Shown: in pieces, positions 34,701 to 48,584 of the stretch
Position numbering within the stretch: position 1 is the stretch's first letter
Layout: every line of letters begins with the position of its first letter
Origin: Drechslerella dactyloides
Taxonomy: Eukaryota > Ascomycota > Orbiliomycetes > Orbiliales > Orbiliaceae
DNA length: 64,000 nt
Assembly (NCBI GenBank): GCA_020064725.1
Contig: JAGTWJ010000019.1
Coordinates: forward strand, 4,960,001-5,024,000
Reading direction: 5' to 3'
Program-made: the position numbers and the translations under genes
Notes under the pieces: generated by a model
Database searches by the model: none
What the model was told of the DNA's origin: nothing
The model's input: only the letters and a program-made list of their open reading frames with translations

Positions 34701-36072
34701 GCACGGAGCTTTGGTTAGTCTTGTCACACAGGCTAGTTGGTTCCGAAGGGACCCCACAGAGCAAAAAGGAACAACGTTCGAAGTACATGTACAGAGGGAA
34801 CGGCGGCGAGGTAGGCGAAGTCTTGCCATTCCGTCGCATTGACCAACGCCATCAGCCGTTCAGTTTCCCACCAGCGAATTCTGTCGCGCGCTGACATGCG
34901 CATATGCCCAGCTTGGAACTAGCGATTTGCCAAGCGGTTTAGAGCGCGAGCTGGCCAAAGGGTTCTCGTATTCGGACGCTACAAGAACTTACATATATAT
35001 ATCCCTTTGGAGCTCGCAAGCTAGCGACTCTGGGGCTAGGGCGCTTCTCAAGAATATTTCCAGTGTAATATTTCTCAAAACGGAGGGGGATTTATCGAAC
35101 ATGCAGACACAAACCTTAGTTCTCGTTACTCCAATGTCAAGAGCTGCAGTGTGATTGGCTGTTTGACGAGATCTTGCATGAACCCGTATCGAGGTCGGCT
35201 TGGTTTTTACTTTTGTTTTCCCTTCTTTTTTTTTTAATATTTACTTTTTCACCAGGATGCATGGGTGCCACTACGTATTGAGCCTGAAATCTGACCATGA
35301 AAGAAAGTCCATACTATGGGAAATACAAGGTTTTGATATCTGATATTGCTACAGTCCAAGCACCCCCGCACCTTCACACATTCGGTGCAGTGGGCCAAGC
35401 GAGCCCCACAGCTTCTTTCCACGTTTCTCCGTATGTTGGTCTGATGGAATGGACTAAAACGAGCCGTTCCGATAATTCAATTGAGCAAATAAAGAGAAAA
35501 GGTTACGAGAGCCAATCGCAATTACGTTTTTTTTGGATATTTGGAAAAGAAGATATACGTTTGAAACAGATGACAGTGTTCATAAACTGCACTAGAATCC
35601 ACGGTACAAATACATTGACCTGGACTACAAAGTAATAACAGCGATGTAGGGAAAAAGGACAACAGCGACGAACCGTACATGATTTTGTGTAAATGAATGC
35701 GAAATCGGCATGCGTAAACGAAATGACAAACTTGATGAGATGATAGAAATGAAATATCCAACGATTGAAACATGAACGAATGTGTAGAACACTGAGGGGG
35801 TGAAACTCAATGCGTAAGCAGGAACTCAAACAAGCTGCATTTTTTAGTCCAACGATCCTTTGTATGATGGTATAGTGTGGATTGGAAAAAGGAGAAGAAG
35901 AACATGAACATCCATGATAAAACTGATCCGCCGTCCGCCTGTTGTGAACTCCGAAGGATATATAGCCCATTATATAGTCAAACAAAGGAAAAGTATTGGA
36001 ACAGCAGGAAATAATGCAATAGAATGGAACCGACTGAGAAAGTGAATAAAAAATTGACGGTGTGCCTCTTTC
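31728..36072. other. Gene-poor region between the histidine kinase and the SANT gene
   Basis: 4.3 kb without a supported gene. It contains two alternating purine-pyrimidine tracts at 32941-32963 and 33014-33044, a TGCATGCA octamer at 33680-33687 and a T-run near 35228. The last kilobase before 36072 is AT-rich and probably the 3' flank of the SANT gene. Confidence 0.5.
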
Positions 36073-38220
36073 TCAAGAAGCCTCCTCTTCTTCCTCGTAT
36101 CCGCTGTAATTTGTGGCCGGGCTCGTCGCGGTCGAGTGCGACTGAGAATGGGACGGAAGGTCGTCGTGGAGCAAGCGTCCAGATCCTGACTTGGAATCTC
36201 GCTCCGAATCGCGCCTGGCGTTCAACTCCTTCCACTTCTTCTCGCAGGATGTGCCGGGAATCTTTTCCTTTCGGCCGTATTCCACCATCTTGCTCGATAC
36301 GATCTCCCAGTAGTGTTTGTCAAGCCATTTCTTTGATTCTTCCAGTAGCTTCTCCTGTTAAATTCAAGAAAAATAAGGGAAACAGGCCGAGCCGGAGGGG
36401 CGGAGGCGCAGAGGGTCATTTGGTTAGCCTGATGCTCTTATCAGCAGTGGAGGTTGTCGCACTGGGTAGCACCGTGCATGCAGAGGGGGGTATTGATGGT
36501 GGTTTACATCTTCCGGCGTCCACTGCCTGATTCGTTCCTTTATCCTCTTAAGGCGCATTTGCAGTGCTGGGACACGATGAGTTCCTCGGCCGTCTTCTTT
36601 GAAACGGACTACAATCTCCTTCCAGGGAAGCTGTTCTTCGTCCTTGAGCTTCATGAGGAACCGATCGTCATCAGAGAGCTGCCAGGGCTGATTAGCAGAG
36701 GACTTTCTCCTCTTGGAGGGTTTCTGTATTTGCAGGCTGTCTGCTGACGACGGCCATTGAGGATATTCCATGATGTTATTATAGTCTCTCTTTCGGAAGT
36801 TGTGACCACTGGGTTCTCCAAACGCATCGGTCAACAGACCCTGCGTAGGGACGCCGTCGATCGTATGCTGCGAAGAAGCGAAATATGTGTTGGGAGCGGC
36901 ACCGTTGGTGTAAGGAGTGGGATGAACGGGTCCCATACCGGGCAGAGCTATAGGATACATGGTCTGAATTCCATGATCGAACTCGTGCTTGTGATAGGGA
37001 TTGCTGTTGTGACTGAACAGTGTTGGCGGGGCGGGCTCAAATTCTCCCTTCAGTTCCCCTGGTGGGGGCGCGTCCGGAGAATTCTGTTGGAATGATATTT
37101 GTGGCAGGTGATTCGCCGCTGGATTGTACAACCTTCTGTCACTAGACTTCAAGATTGTCCCTGAATGCGTACGGTTCATTGCTGGAGGAGCCAATGTTGT
37201 GGGCGGGGTCCCCGCAAAGCTTGATGGAAGGCTGGACGGGGTGTGGTTTTCCGAGATTGGATTGAGCTCGTTGTACTTGACAAGCTGGCTTGGGAATTGT
37301 GTATGCATAGAACCATTCACAATGGGAATATTTGAGGTTCTGGGACTGGTCCCATATAAGCTGGGAGATCCAAGAGAAGTAGGCGCATAGTGCGACTTCC
37401 TTTGGCTGGGCAAGCCCGGCGATACATTTGATGATACCACGTTCATTGGTGGAGCAGGTAGCGGCCCCGAACGGTAAATGCTATTTCTGCGATCTGGCAC
37501 AGGAGAAGCGGAAGGACTGTGGCGATATGACGGGTAGGAGCTTTGATTGCCTGCCTCGATTCCGTTTTCGACCGGGTAAGTGATCGGGCCCTGTGTCGGG
37601 AAGAGAAAAGCAATCGAATTAGCGATCCGAAAATAAATACGCGGTACGGGACTGAAGCAATCGGGTATGCATGCACCCGTCTGATCCGAAATCACGACAT
37701 ACAAGGCTTGAAATTTAACGAAAGAAGTAATGGGGGTTATGCATGTCAGTTGCGGTGGAATCAATACACACTTTAGAACTCATCAAAGCTCTCGGAATTG
37801 CAATGACCAAGCAGTCCTGGTCACTGTTATTATACTGTGGTACAAAGATACGATGCCACAGGGTCGGTGTTGTGCAAGATCGATAAGAGTAAGACAGAAG
37901 AGGAATGACAACAGGTGAAGTTGAAAGTTCAACGTCAACCCCGGGAGTAGGAAAGAGGTTTATAAAAAGTTTGTGTTAAGAGAGAAGGGTTGGTGGTAAA
38001 TTGTATAACTTACCATATCACTGTATTCTGAGTGGTTGATAGTATACCAGCTTTGAGAGTTGTAATCGAGATTTTCGTCCTTGACCTCGGGGGTTGGGCT
38101 TCTATTTGAATGCCAGTCGACTGAGGTCCAAGGTATATAACAGTGGCTCTGCTTTATATCTGGCGATGGCCGTGAGCAAGGTGGAGACGGCGGGTGGTGG
38201 ACGTCGGTGTCAGTCGCCAT
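36073..38220 (-). CDS. SANT/Myb-like nuclear protein
   Basis: Exons 38220-38014, 37590-36508 and 36354-36073 give 523 aa. Intron 1 is long (423 nt) but has a perfect GTAAGT donor and a CACAG acceptor. The first ~365 residues are Ser/Pro/Asn-rich and probably disordered. From about residue 370 a two-part SANT/Myb-like block begins. The first repeat has W-x-LSDDDRFLMKLKDEEQLPWKEI and PALQMRLKRIKERIR. The second runs WTPEDEKLLEESKKWLDKHYWEIV to SCEKKWKEL across the last intron. A KRRKSS nuclear-localisation-like stretch lies just before the block, and the protein ends in EEEEEAS. Spaced Trp residues and basic helices fit DNA or histone-tail binding, so a transcription or chromatin role is likely. 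No named homologue is recognised. Confidence 0.8.
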
Positions 38221-41200
38221 CCTGGTTTTGCTTCTTCTAAGTTTGCCAGGATAGTAGATGCTCTCTCTTGAACCTACGTGACCCCGTATGCTTCCTTCCT
38301 TCCTTCCTTTTTTTTTTTTTTTTGCCTGCACCCGTGAAGCTAGCCCACTAGCTGCCTTTTCTTTTCTTTTTATTTCGGTCTGCTCCTCTTTCTGGGCTGT
38401 TCGGACCAAAAGGGGAGGCTCCTTCGATGGTCGCTAAAAGGTGTTTGGAAGGGGTGGGCGTATGTTGGATTGATGCACAGCTCCTTCTGAGGCGGCCCAA
38501 GATCAGGATGTTATGGAGGTGGAGGTGGACTTGTGGATAAATGTTATGTCCTGTTGCTGTGCTTTTCCCCCATCCGCCTGCAACAGCGAGCCCACAGCAG
38601 GAATGGATATGTGTATATATATGTGTATGTATTAAGACGTGTGGGAAAAGAAAATTCGGTACGTATATGCAAGACGAGGAAGCCTCCAAACAATAACGTG
38701 GACAGTTGGAAGGGATAACAACCTTTCTTCAAACCGGTAGGCTAAAATATAGACGAACATATGCACCCAAGCGCGGTGCCTGAACCTGTGTTCTTTTTGT
38801 AGACTGGTTGCGCGGCGGCCGCAGCCTTACTTTTTTCCTAGGGTGCGTTTAGGAAAAGACGACAGGTAGACGTCGTTCCTGACAGATGGCCTTCAATCGA
38901 GTGTTGGAATTGTAATATTGTTCTATTCAAGTCAACATGTTCTCGATGCTTGAATATCGAGCAGGCCAAGATGGATATCGATCAAACGATGCAGTCGGCG
39001 TTTTGAAGATGCTCGAGCCTGGCAGCCAGTGGCCTGTTTGGAGGAAGAAAATGGTCGCTGTGGAGAAGTATCGCAACTCTTTTGCTTTTTTATGTAGATA
39101 TATGCATGATGTGCTAGGACAGGAAGAATATGGCCCGCTTCTTTTCCTGAGATATATCTTCCAACGTTGCGTGAGCGATTCAATTCGTTGCCTTTGTTCT
39201 AGATATAGCTCGGCGGGCTCTCGGGGTGAGATTATGATGCAAAGGTGTATGGGCCGTGTGGGCAGCTTGGGTGGCCTCCGGTCAGATATATCATAACATA
39301 CCCAAGCTGGAGCCGTGCGCTCTTATTTGCGAATTTGAGAGGATAGCGGATGTGAGCGAGGTGACTGGGGGCACAGCTAGTGAGGACGTTGAGCTAGTCT
39401 GTCGCTGAATCCCTGTCCAGTAATTATAATAATGCCGTTGCGCTAACTGGATACAAGAGAGCCACAGGAAGGCAGGCAAATAGTTTCGAGGATGCAGGTA
39501 GGGAAGTACTTAGCTGGGAGGCGGCATGCAATCAGGTAGGTATGCCTCACTGCCACTACGTATGTCTAAAGGGAAGGATTGCGAGCCAGCGCGAGTAATT
39601 GCCCGCATCTTTCCTTTCAATCAAAGAAAGCGGCCGTGAACACGGCATTCTCTGAGTGGATGCATCATGGTGGGAACTGTAAAGGAAGTAACCGTGTACA
39701 ATGCGGTGCTTGTGTCAAAATCTAGCTAGTCGAGCAGCAAGGTCTCTCAGACCCCGTTGAAAGGATCTGCGATCATGTCATCCCGTTCGCATTCGAGTCT
39801 TCAAAGAACAGAACGAGAGGGAGAAAAAAGCACTGGTCATTTCTAGAATGATACCTAGGCCGGTGCAGCGCTGATGGTGTGCACCTTCCTCTAGTTGCGT
39901 CGAAAGCAATCAGATTTCGCCGAAACTGATGGCTTGTCCATGGATTGAACCACACTTCAAGGCTCCCCACTCGATTCTCTCCCTGACTAGACTGTCAGGA
40001 AATCACTCCTCATTCCGTCTCTGAACCAGGGATGCAGGCAGACATGGTGCTGTAAATCCAAGGATCGATCACGGCCAGCCAGGCATAAAAATCTGAAACC
40101 GACCACAGCACCTTGAAGGAAAAGCTGCCTGCAATCGATGAATTCTTGCAGTAGATCGCTTAAAGTGGACATGAAATGACGAGAACGGGCCCATAAACAA
40201 TTGTTTGGTGCTTGGAGAAACAGGTGGTTTTACGACCCTGAGTTGTGCGCGTGCGCCGCACCAGATGCTGCTTGCGCTTGGGGTGCATGCCACGCTGCTT
40301 GTTCATTAGCTGAAATATGCATGTACGGTCGACGAAGGCGCAAGATTAAAACGAGCAATCCTATGTGCGATTGAAGGGTCCGCAGGACTATCTACCGGCT
40401 TTTGTCTAGCTCGTAATTGCATTTTAACTCACCGGTGTGGGGCACGCACGTACATGAATGAATTCCCGTTTTTCCGTACATGAATGAGTACGGCACCTCT
40501 GTGCGTGTATCAATGACACAGAACTAAGGCACGGCATAGTCAGAGCAGCGTGTGTACCTTGCTTTCGCTGGTGGGGGCCGGCCGATATGAACGGGCCAAG
40601 GAAGCTAGCTAGGGAACGAAGATGGCCAGGACAGGACAGGGCCGTGCACACCGCGAATGCGACATCCTTTCTCGTCTCCAAAATTCAGAAGCTGCAAGAC
40701 ATCAATCTTAGAAACATAACCTAAGATGTCGACATCTTCCCAAACTGAGTTTCAAAGCGTTTCATGAGACCAAGCTGACCAGTTTATCGGTTGTAGAGAG
40801 GACCCGTAGCAAGGCATCTGAACAAGCTGTTATCACTTGCACCGCGGTAACAAGCTTTCCGCTGCCAGGCGACCAAAAATATTCTTATTTTAGGCGATAC
40901 GTTGGATAGGCGGTGCGTAGAAGCCGCCTCTATCTAGCCACTATGCCTTGCATGAAGCTCGTAATTTTTAAAATAGAGACGTTGGGCGATACCATAGGAC
41001 TAATGGCGCAGCCGATGTATCGTAGCGAAATATGTGGTCTCAACTGACCGGGGCAACAGATGGTCGATGTGGAGAGGTGCATTGGCGTTACGCTACCGGT
41101 TAGCTGCCCGCTGTGTCCCCTCACTAGTGAGCCTTCAGGCCTTTTAAAATTCACATCTTGCACCTGACCACGAAAGAAGAAATTAAGAGAAATGTCCTGC

Positions 41201-44200
41201 GCAGCACGTCGAGTCGAACCCTGGTCCACGTCCGCCAGCCTGAGCATCGGCATAATTCAGGTGCCACCTGTTTGGTTGCTTTTCCCAGATCCATTGAACT
41301 CTCCCCCACCCACCTTTTCAAGTGGGTCTGGTTCTTTCTTTTTCTGTGGCGTCTCAGCTTGCTTTTGGTGATCATGAGTTGCTGGTGTCAAGCTCGAAAT
41401 TCCAATCGAGATGGTGTGTGTGCGTTGCGCGGAGGCTGCAGCGTCGTACAGACCAAATTCCTCCATGCGCCAGACCCTGTGCCAGTGCAGAGTTTCGAGC
41501 TCCGAGGCCTCACAGCCGAGCATTCTTCTATGATGGCTAGCGCTAGCTCGTCACCCGAGGATCCCCGCTCCTGTGCGGTCATCGACTCTGTTCCTTCGAG
41601 CAGGCCGAACAGGCCGAACAGGCCGAGCGCAGGGCCTCGAGGCGAGCTGGGGCAGGCTAAGCAGGTACCGGCACCCCAGAGATGGTATTGGGGGGTGCGT
41701 GTCTCGCTGTGGACGGAGAGCTTGAATCAGTCGACTCCGTGAAAGGTTCCACACTCCAAAATATAAAATTGAGTTCTGGAATTTGAGCCGACATCCGCAT
41801 TTGTATAGTTTTCAAATCCATGCAGAGAGATACGACATCCATTGACAAAAGATATGGACATGAACGGCCATCCTGGGAGAGCACTGCAGGAAAGCAGCAG
41901 TTTGCAGCGCGGTCAGATTGTCTAAATGATCTTGCAATCTACCCTTTCCGAATGTTTTCGTTTCAATATTCGCCAGCCGGAGACAATCGCCCATGCAAAG
42001 CGGTAAGGGCGACTTCAGAAAGGGCCTTCGAAATTTCGCTGCCAAGGCGCTATTTTTACAGAGTTCGGCCTGGACCTTTGACTGCCAGCCGCCATCTGGT
42101 CACGCCTTCGATGGAAGCGCATGAATAAATCCATGGGGCGCATGCAGACTCTCCTGAGCAGGATGCTTTTCCGTCTCTGCGGTTACCGGACGCTGGGTCT
42201 AGCAGCTGTACAGGCGACACGCATCGGTACCCATTCACACTGTACGAAGTGAGCAAGCTTGCAAGTATGTACCGCAAAAGTATCTCCAAGCGCGGCATCT
42301 TCCAACTAAATTCTCAAGGCGACGGCCGTCATCCTTCGGAATATGACGCATCTGACCATGTCCGGCTGTCGGTGCAAGTCTTCTACCGGCCGGTAGACCA
42401 TCTGCGCTTATTCATGCGTGGCCCGGATAGCGCAGTTTGCTTCTCTGCTTGTGCACAATGACGACGATACATTAGGTAACTGCCTCCTCTGTGACACAGG
42501 AACGGCATGTAGCCGTTGAGACTGACGGTGTATACCTAGAATTCTCTCTTGTATTCGCAGCGAAACGTAGAAGGGATTTGGATGCTGGGCTCCGAGAGCC
42601 TAGCGACGTTGTACATGGTACCCGACGTTCAAATCGTGTCAATGCTACCTCCTCAAACTCCTCAAAGGTTGACCCGGGTAGCGGGAAATTGGGCAGACGG
42701 CAGCCATGTCTGGGGACAGGCTTACCCACTAATCAGGTTTATGCTCATCTTGAAAATACCCCCGCAGGCAATCTATGACCTCGCTCGCCAGCTCGGCGTT
42801 CCTCAGCGCATAATTTACCAACATTGCATCGTGTAAATGGAGCTACTACCCTGGTGATTGGATACCACAATGACCATCTGGAAATCTGCAGAAGATCAGA
42901 GGATCATGAAAGAACAAAGAAACCGCTGGATCGGGTATATTAACAACAGGAAAAGAACTGGCTGGGCGTCGTGTTGCTGGGATTCGCTCGATCTGAACCA
43001 GGCTGGCAGCATTGCACAATATCGGTGCATCCGCAAGCGGGAAATTTGATGTGCCGCTAACGTTATAACGTTATACGGTGTCGCGTTCACGAAAGCATTG
43101 GGGCCGAAAGACGGTCCAGACACTCGTAGTATCCGGTACATCTGAAAATGATGGATTCAGTCTCGTCAGACGCCACGTATGCCATGGGTTCATGTGCATC
43201 GAGATAAATGATCGTTATGCTGTGTCTCGGGCATGTCGCAGGGATTTTCTTTGCACCTAGCAGCTACATTATAAACCTGGTTTCGCCGCTATCTTGAGCA
43301 ACTACACATGGGTGTGCCTGTCGTGAAGATAGACGGGAAAACTTTAGGGTGGCCTGTGAAAGCGGCGTGGACCGGTGTGACTTTGCGAAAAATATTCGGA
43401 TCATCCTATTGAACTGGAAAGATTTTGTTCTTGTGGCACCACAATGCAGTAGCGAACACTGGAAGTAGATCTGACTCGTATACATAGGCGATTCGGATGC
43501 GCTTCCCTTATTACCTGTAGATCGTGATTAACATAAGTCTGTGCGATGGTACGCTGTACCGCATGCCAGGCACCTTCCTTGGGATCATAACCTGGGTCCT
43601 GAAATTTAATTCATATTCCACAGGGCCATGCCATACGTGTGGTCGCTGCTGCCGAAATGCCATGCGGTGGGTCCTGAACATAGCATCGAAGTGGAAATGC
43701 AAGCCATGTTGGCTGAACTGCGAGACGTTTGTCCGCAGGTACGTGGATTTTTGGACAGAAGGAGCGGTCTAGATCAACTAAACAGAGATCTCTCTGAACC
43801 CGGTTAATTGTTTTCCCGAAGAAGGGCACTTCGGCGAACTTGCGCTGCTCATTTGTTGTTCACGAACAGTATGGAACCCCTCTATCCAAAGTTTCTGCCT
43901 AAGTACATGTACTTACTTATGTACCTACGCAGCGTTCTGATATTCTTCGACCTACATAGCTTTTGTATGCATGTACCTAATCTATGGCATGCGGCTGCTG
44001 CACATCACCTCCAGAATCACATAATGTTAATGGAAAGGCGACAATGGTGGCAAAGCCGCAGTGCGATAGTCCGAGATCTTGATTCGAGACTCAGCGACTC
44101 ATGCGGTTGGGGATTGGAAGACATGCATGCTCATCAGATGCCGCATACCCGATTTCCTAACAATATACAAATAACGGCGGCCAATATTTGATTTGCTTAA

Positions 44201-44782
44201 TGGATAACGTTGGTTTCCGGGGTTTTCTGGAGACGGTCTCGACGCTAGCAAAGCCTGGCAACGTTCTGAAGATTGATCTCTGTCTTGAGACAAGGTCTGG
44301 TGAGAACCGTGGCACTGCAATTGCACTCACGCATGCAGGTATGCATGTTGAACGTTTACGGTGATTTATAAACCCAAGACGTTTGAATTATGAAATGCTG
44401 TTGCTGCGAAGTCGTCCGCAACTTGAATTCTATCGTACATGTATGTGTCTGCCTCATGCGTGGACAGGGTCCTTAAAAACAGAGATTGATCCGTGTGGAC
44501 ATCTGTAGGTGACTTGCAGATGTAACTGTGCTCCATGGATCTAGTAAATCTGTATCTCTGATGAAGTTCGGGCTACTCCCGGAAGCACTGGCGCGGAGAT
44601 CTTGAGAATTGGATTCCATAACGTGTACAGAAGAATCACCGATACATGATGCCGTTCTGATACGAGCTTTGAATTCTACCTTCTATGGAATCCCGAACAA
44701 AGCAGCAATCGTGAACAGATAAAAAGCAGCCCCATAACGAGATGTATATGCATGCAGGTGCAAGAAAAAAAGATTTAGGGAC
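38221..44782. other. 6.5-kb gene-poor region
   Basis: No gene is supported. The first few hundred bases are the SANT promoter, with a T17 run near 38310. A GC-richer island at 41150-41750 has overlapping open frames on both strands and a three-fold tandem of CAGGCCGAA near 41602-41628. A 16-bp perfect palindrome lies at 43058-43073. A plausible but unanchored coding-like frame is seen at 42549-42836 behind an acceptor-like TATTCGCAG. Confidence 0.45.
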
Positions 44783-45435
44783 CTAATGCAGCAAAGTGTA
44801 AACCGGTGCATCCAACTTTTCCCGTCCCTTCAGCACATCGATCTCCAGAATGAAGAGGTAACCGATGAGATTGCCTTCCAACTGACGAACCAATGAGCCG
44901 GCAGCGGCAGCGGATCCACCTATATGAAAACGGCACGAGACATGTCAGCTCTGGAAAGGTTCTGCACCTCGATATTGCCGCGAAGAATCGGAAGGTGTGA
45001 CTTACCCGTCGCGATGATATCATCTACAACGAGGACTCTCTGGCCCGGCTTGATGCCGCCCTTTTGCATCTCGAAAATATCTGCGCCATACTCCTTCATG
45101 AACTTGACGCTAACGCATTCGCCGGGCATCTTGCCCTTTTTCCGAACAGGAACAAAGCCCGCTTCCAACTTGAGAGCAAGCGACGGCCCGAATAGGAAGC
45201 CGCGGGCGTCAAGGCCGACAATTACATCTGGTTTCACCGGGAAAGCCTGAAGCACCTGGAGGGCCAATGCCTCCATTAACTTCGCGTGATGCTCGTAACT
45301 GGAGAAGAGGGGCAATATGTCCTCAAACAGAATGCCAGGCTGGGGGAAATCCGGATATTGCTTAAGCGCGCCACGCAGCTCATCGTGGAGCTTTGTGAGC
45401 TCCGGAACTTCTTCCGCGTCGGTGACATCAGTCAT
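44783..45435 (-). CDS. apt1: Adenine phosphoribosyltransferase
   Basis: Exons 45435-45006 and 44919-44783 give 188 aa, the usual APRT length. The start MTDVTDAEEVPEL is followed by the family opening PDFPQPGILFEDILPLF. VIVGLDARGFLFGPSLAL and FVPVRKKGKMPGE form the substrate and flexible-loop region. The PRPP-binding signature VLVVDDIIATGGSA is interrupted by the intron between the Thr and Gly codons. APRT converts adenine and PRPP to AMP and pyrophosphate in purine salvage in the cytosol. It is divergent from the PheRS alpha gene with ~1.2 kb between starts. Very confident in family and exon structure; the symbol follows yeast usage. Confidence 0.95.
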
Positions 45436-46649
45436 TTTGGGTATTCCTGGTTAGTCTTTGTACCAACCAACAGGGAGAAACAACCGGGGGAGGAAAAGGT
45501 GGATAGAGCGTATCGCAAAAAGATATCGATATGAGCAGAATAGTCGATTGATCCGATAATGTGATCGAACCCACAGCTTTGGAAGGCCTGGTAGTCCTGG
45601 AAGATCGTGCTGATGATGGTAGTAAGGGAGGGAAGGAAAGAAACTCGCCCCTAGGCTCCAAGAAGCAGACTTTTTGTCAAGCTCCGACGTTATCAAGGGA
45701 TATCAGAACGATATCAGCGTGGCCGGGGAGCGTTCGGCCAGGAGAGATGCCAGGCAAGAATTTTGCATACACGCAGGGGTAGAGCTTGAGGCAGCTGAAG
45801 CCGATGCACACCAAGCGGACAAGTTACGCAGCTGGCAAGTTCATGCGCGAATTTCGAGCATGGGATTGAGAAACAAACTACTCTTGCTCTCCGCGCAGGC
45901 CAGGGAGCTAGTCAATAAGGTGAAAAGCGAACAGAAGGACGAACAAAGCGCGCTTAGCCTGCCCTGCTTGATGGAGCGAGTAAGAACCTAGGAATTGGAT
46001 GGATTGATCGGGTTAACGGTGCGAAAAGTAAACCGGCTTGGCCCGAAAAATACTCTTGTCTTATGTTGTGAACAGATAGCTAGTCCAGCGAGCTAAATGA
46101 GCAGGTATCATTTCGAATATTTCTCTCTGCATCGGGCTTTAGTGCGTCGCATGCGAGAAACTGAAATGCGCCAGACGGAGATTAGTCAGCTGCCACGCGC
46201 CCCGCCGCACCCCGCCGCACCAGCCACAGCTTACGCCGAAAGCGCTCTCCGGAGCCCTGACTTTAACGGATTTGAATCGAGTCTCGCGGGCCAATTCATT
46301 AGCTTATTACGATGCTGTCCGCGACTTGCGGAAATTGGGTTGCAGGTGGTTGGCTCACAGACTCATATGCTATGATTCATTGCGCCGACCTCGCCGTGCG
46401 GTGGTGTTTCGGTCTGTGCCCCGCAGTCGGCAAACTCGCTCGATGACCACCAAAAAAATCCACCCAGCCGCCAACAGCCCCACCATCACCAACATCAACA
46501 TCAGCATCGGCACCGCTCACCTTTGTCGACAAGGCATAGACGCAGCGCGTCGCGGGTGTCCCTTACAGCTGTCGAGACGACTTTGAAACCCGTCCAACCC
46601 GCCGCTATCTGAAACTCCACCCGCGTCGCAACATCTACCGTCGGTCAAC
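45436..46649. other. Divergent intergenic region between APRT and PheRS alpha
   Basis: 1.2 kb holding both promoters. Open frames at 45674-45991 and 46097-46375 exist but show no domain. A short GC-rich tandem (CCCCGCCGCA twice) lies at about 46200-46220, and a CACC-rich leader precedes the PheRS start. Confidence 0.5.
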
Positions 46650-48584
46650 ATGGCTGAGTTACAGACGGAAGTCCTGCGAAGGCTGGATGCTTCGCCGGCA
46701 GCCTCCTTAACTTCCGAGGAAGACTTCCCAACGACACCCTTCGCTACATTAAAAGCCGCGCTCGATTCGCTGCAGTCCAAGGAGATGATCACATATGAAA
46801 CGCGGGAAACCGAGTACAACCTCTTGACACCCGAAGGTCAGCAGATCCTGGCGCAGGGCAGCCACGAAGCGAAGGTCTGGCAGGTTGTGCATAAGCTGGG
46901 AGAGCTGAGGATTTCCGCGCTTGCTGTGAGTTTGGAGGTGTATTGATGGGTTTAAGCGGCTGCGGCACGGAAGCTTACAGTTTGGATAGTCTCAACCTGA
47001 GTTTGCGGGAGACCCAAATGCTGCCAGGCTTGGTCAGATGCGCGCTTTCAAGGAAGGCTGGATCAAGAAACACCCGGAGGACAGGGCAAAGATAATATCC
47101 GGAGTGAGTTATTCTGCACAGAGGGATTTAAAATTCGTTGATCGCAAAGTTGACCATTGCCTCGATAGGTTGACGACATTGTGGACGTCACACGAGCGGA
47201 TTTGGAGCTCATCGCCAACACGGGCTCGGGTCCTGACGCCACTACATTATCAGATTTGAGAAAGCGCAAACTGATCACGCCGCACAAAAGATTCGCTTTC
47301 ACCATTCGGAAGGGATCCAGGTTCGGCCTAGAAGTTTTGAAAGAATATACCGATCTGGATGCCGACATGTTACAAAGGTTGGGACGGGAACCAATTACTC
47401 TGCCCCTCAAGTGTTGGGTGGGACATGACTGACACCATCGCTTCTGTTGTAGCGGCAAGTGGCAAGAAGTATCTTTCAAGCCATATAATCTAAAAGCGCT
47501 GGGGGCACCCACCATGTCTGGAGCGCTCCATCCTTGTATGTTGGTCGATATATGCGCACTCCGCCGTGGTGAGAGGTAGCTAACTGCTATGAAGTGGGTA
47601 AGGTCAGACACGAATTCCGTCAGATTTTCTTCGAGATGGGATTTACGGAGATGCCTACGAATCAGTAAGCCTGACTTTGCCTCAGCTCCGGGCGAACACC
47701 ACTAATGCGGTTAATGCCTCATAGATTCGTCGAATCTGGTTTCTGGAACTTTGATGCTCTTTATGTGCCTCAACAACATCCTGCCCGTGATACGCAGGAT
47801 ACGTTTTTCATCTTGAACCCTGAAAAGGCCGACATGCCCCGCTCTGAGAGTGGGGAGCCTCTAAGCGAGTATTGGGCCAACATTAAGCAGGTACACGAGA
47901 ATGGGAAGTTCGGCTCATTAGGCTACCGATACCCGTGGCAAGCGGAGGAGTCTCTCAAACTTGTCTTGCGGACACATACTACTGCCACGTCGGCTGCAAT
48001 GTTGTACAAACTAGCCCAGAATCCGCAGCCGGCGCGCTACTTCTCTATCGATCGGGTGTTCAGAAACGAGACGGTAGACGCAACTCATCTGGCAGAGTTT
48101 CACCAAGTTGAAGGCGTTATCGCCGATTTTGATCTCACTCTTGGCGACCTCATCGGATTCATGAATGAGTTCTTCGGCAAGATGGGGGTCAAGCAACTTC
48201 GCTTCAAGCCAGCTTACAACCCTTACACCGAGCCGAGCATGGAGATTTTCAGTTGGCACGAAGGCCTAGGCAAATGGGTTGAGATTGGCAATTCCGGGAT
48301 GTTCAGGCCGGAAATGCTGGAAAGTATGGGCTTGCCTAAGGGCATGAAGGTCCACGGCTGGGGCCTGAGTCTCGAACGACCGACCATGATCAAGTAGGTG
48401 CCTTGTCCGAATTGGCAGTTTTGCCATTCCAACATCACCCCGTAATCGATCCATCCGCTGACAGCCGCCCCAATTTCTTGTAAACAGGTACGGAGTTTCG
48501 AACATACGAGAGTTGCTAGGCCACAAAGTGGACCTTAACTTCATCGAGAGCAATCCCGCTGTTAGACTCGACCAAGAAGTTTGA
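46650..48584 (+). CDS. frs2: Phenylalanine-tRNA ligase, alpha subunit (cytosolic)
   Basis: Seven exons: 46650-46925, 46990-47103, 47169-47377, 47453-47535, 47595-47664, 47725-48393 and 48488-48584. They give 505 aa, close to the ~503-aa yeast subunit. The N-terminal part (MAELQTEVLRRLD; winged-helix-like LNLL/TPEG) is the eukaryotic tRNA-binding extension. The class II catalytic core includes HPLGKVRHEFRQIFFEMGF (motif 1), HPARDTQDTF, RTHTTATSA, RYFSIDRVFRNETVDATHLAEFHQVEG (motif 2) and GWGLSLERPTMIKYG (motif 3), then NIRELLGHKVDL. It charges tRNA-Phe as an alpha2-beta2 enzyme with FRS1 in the cytosol. Several donors are non-GTAAGT (GTTGGG, GTAGGT), but all frames close. Housekeeping and highly confident. 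Confidence 0.95.

Noticed and set aside
41205..41225. GAGTCGAACCCTGG resembling a tRNA T loop
   Set aside because: No paired stem and no A-box partner at the right distance.
41158..41742. 194-codon frame in a GC-richer island
   Set aside because: Overlapping frames of similar length exist on the other strand. It contains tandem CAGGCCGAA units and no recognisable domain.
42549..42836. Coding-like frame after an acceptor-like sequence
   Set aside because: Composition is suggestive (MVPDVQIVSMLPP, IYDLARQLGVPQR), but no upstream exon or domain could be joined to it.
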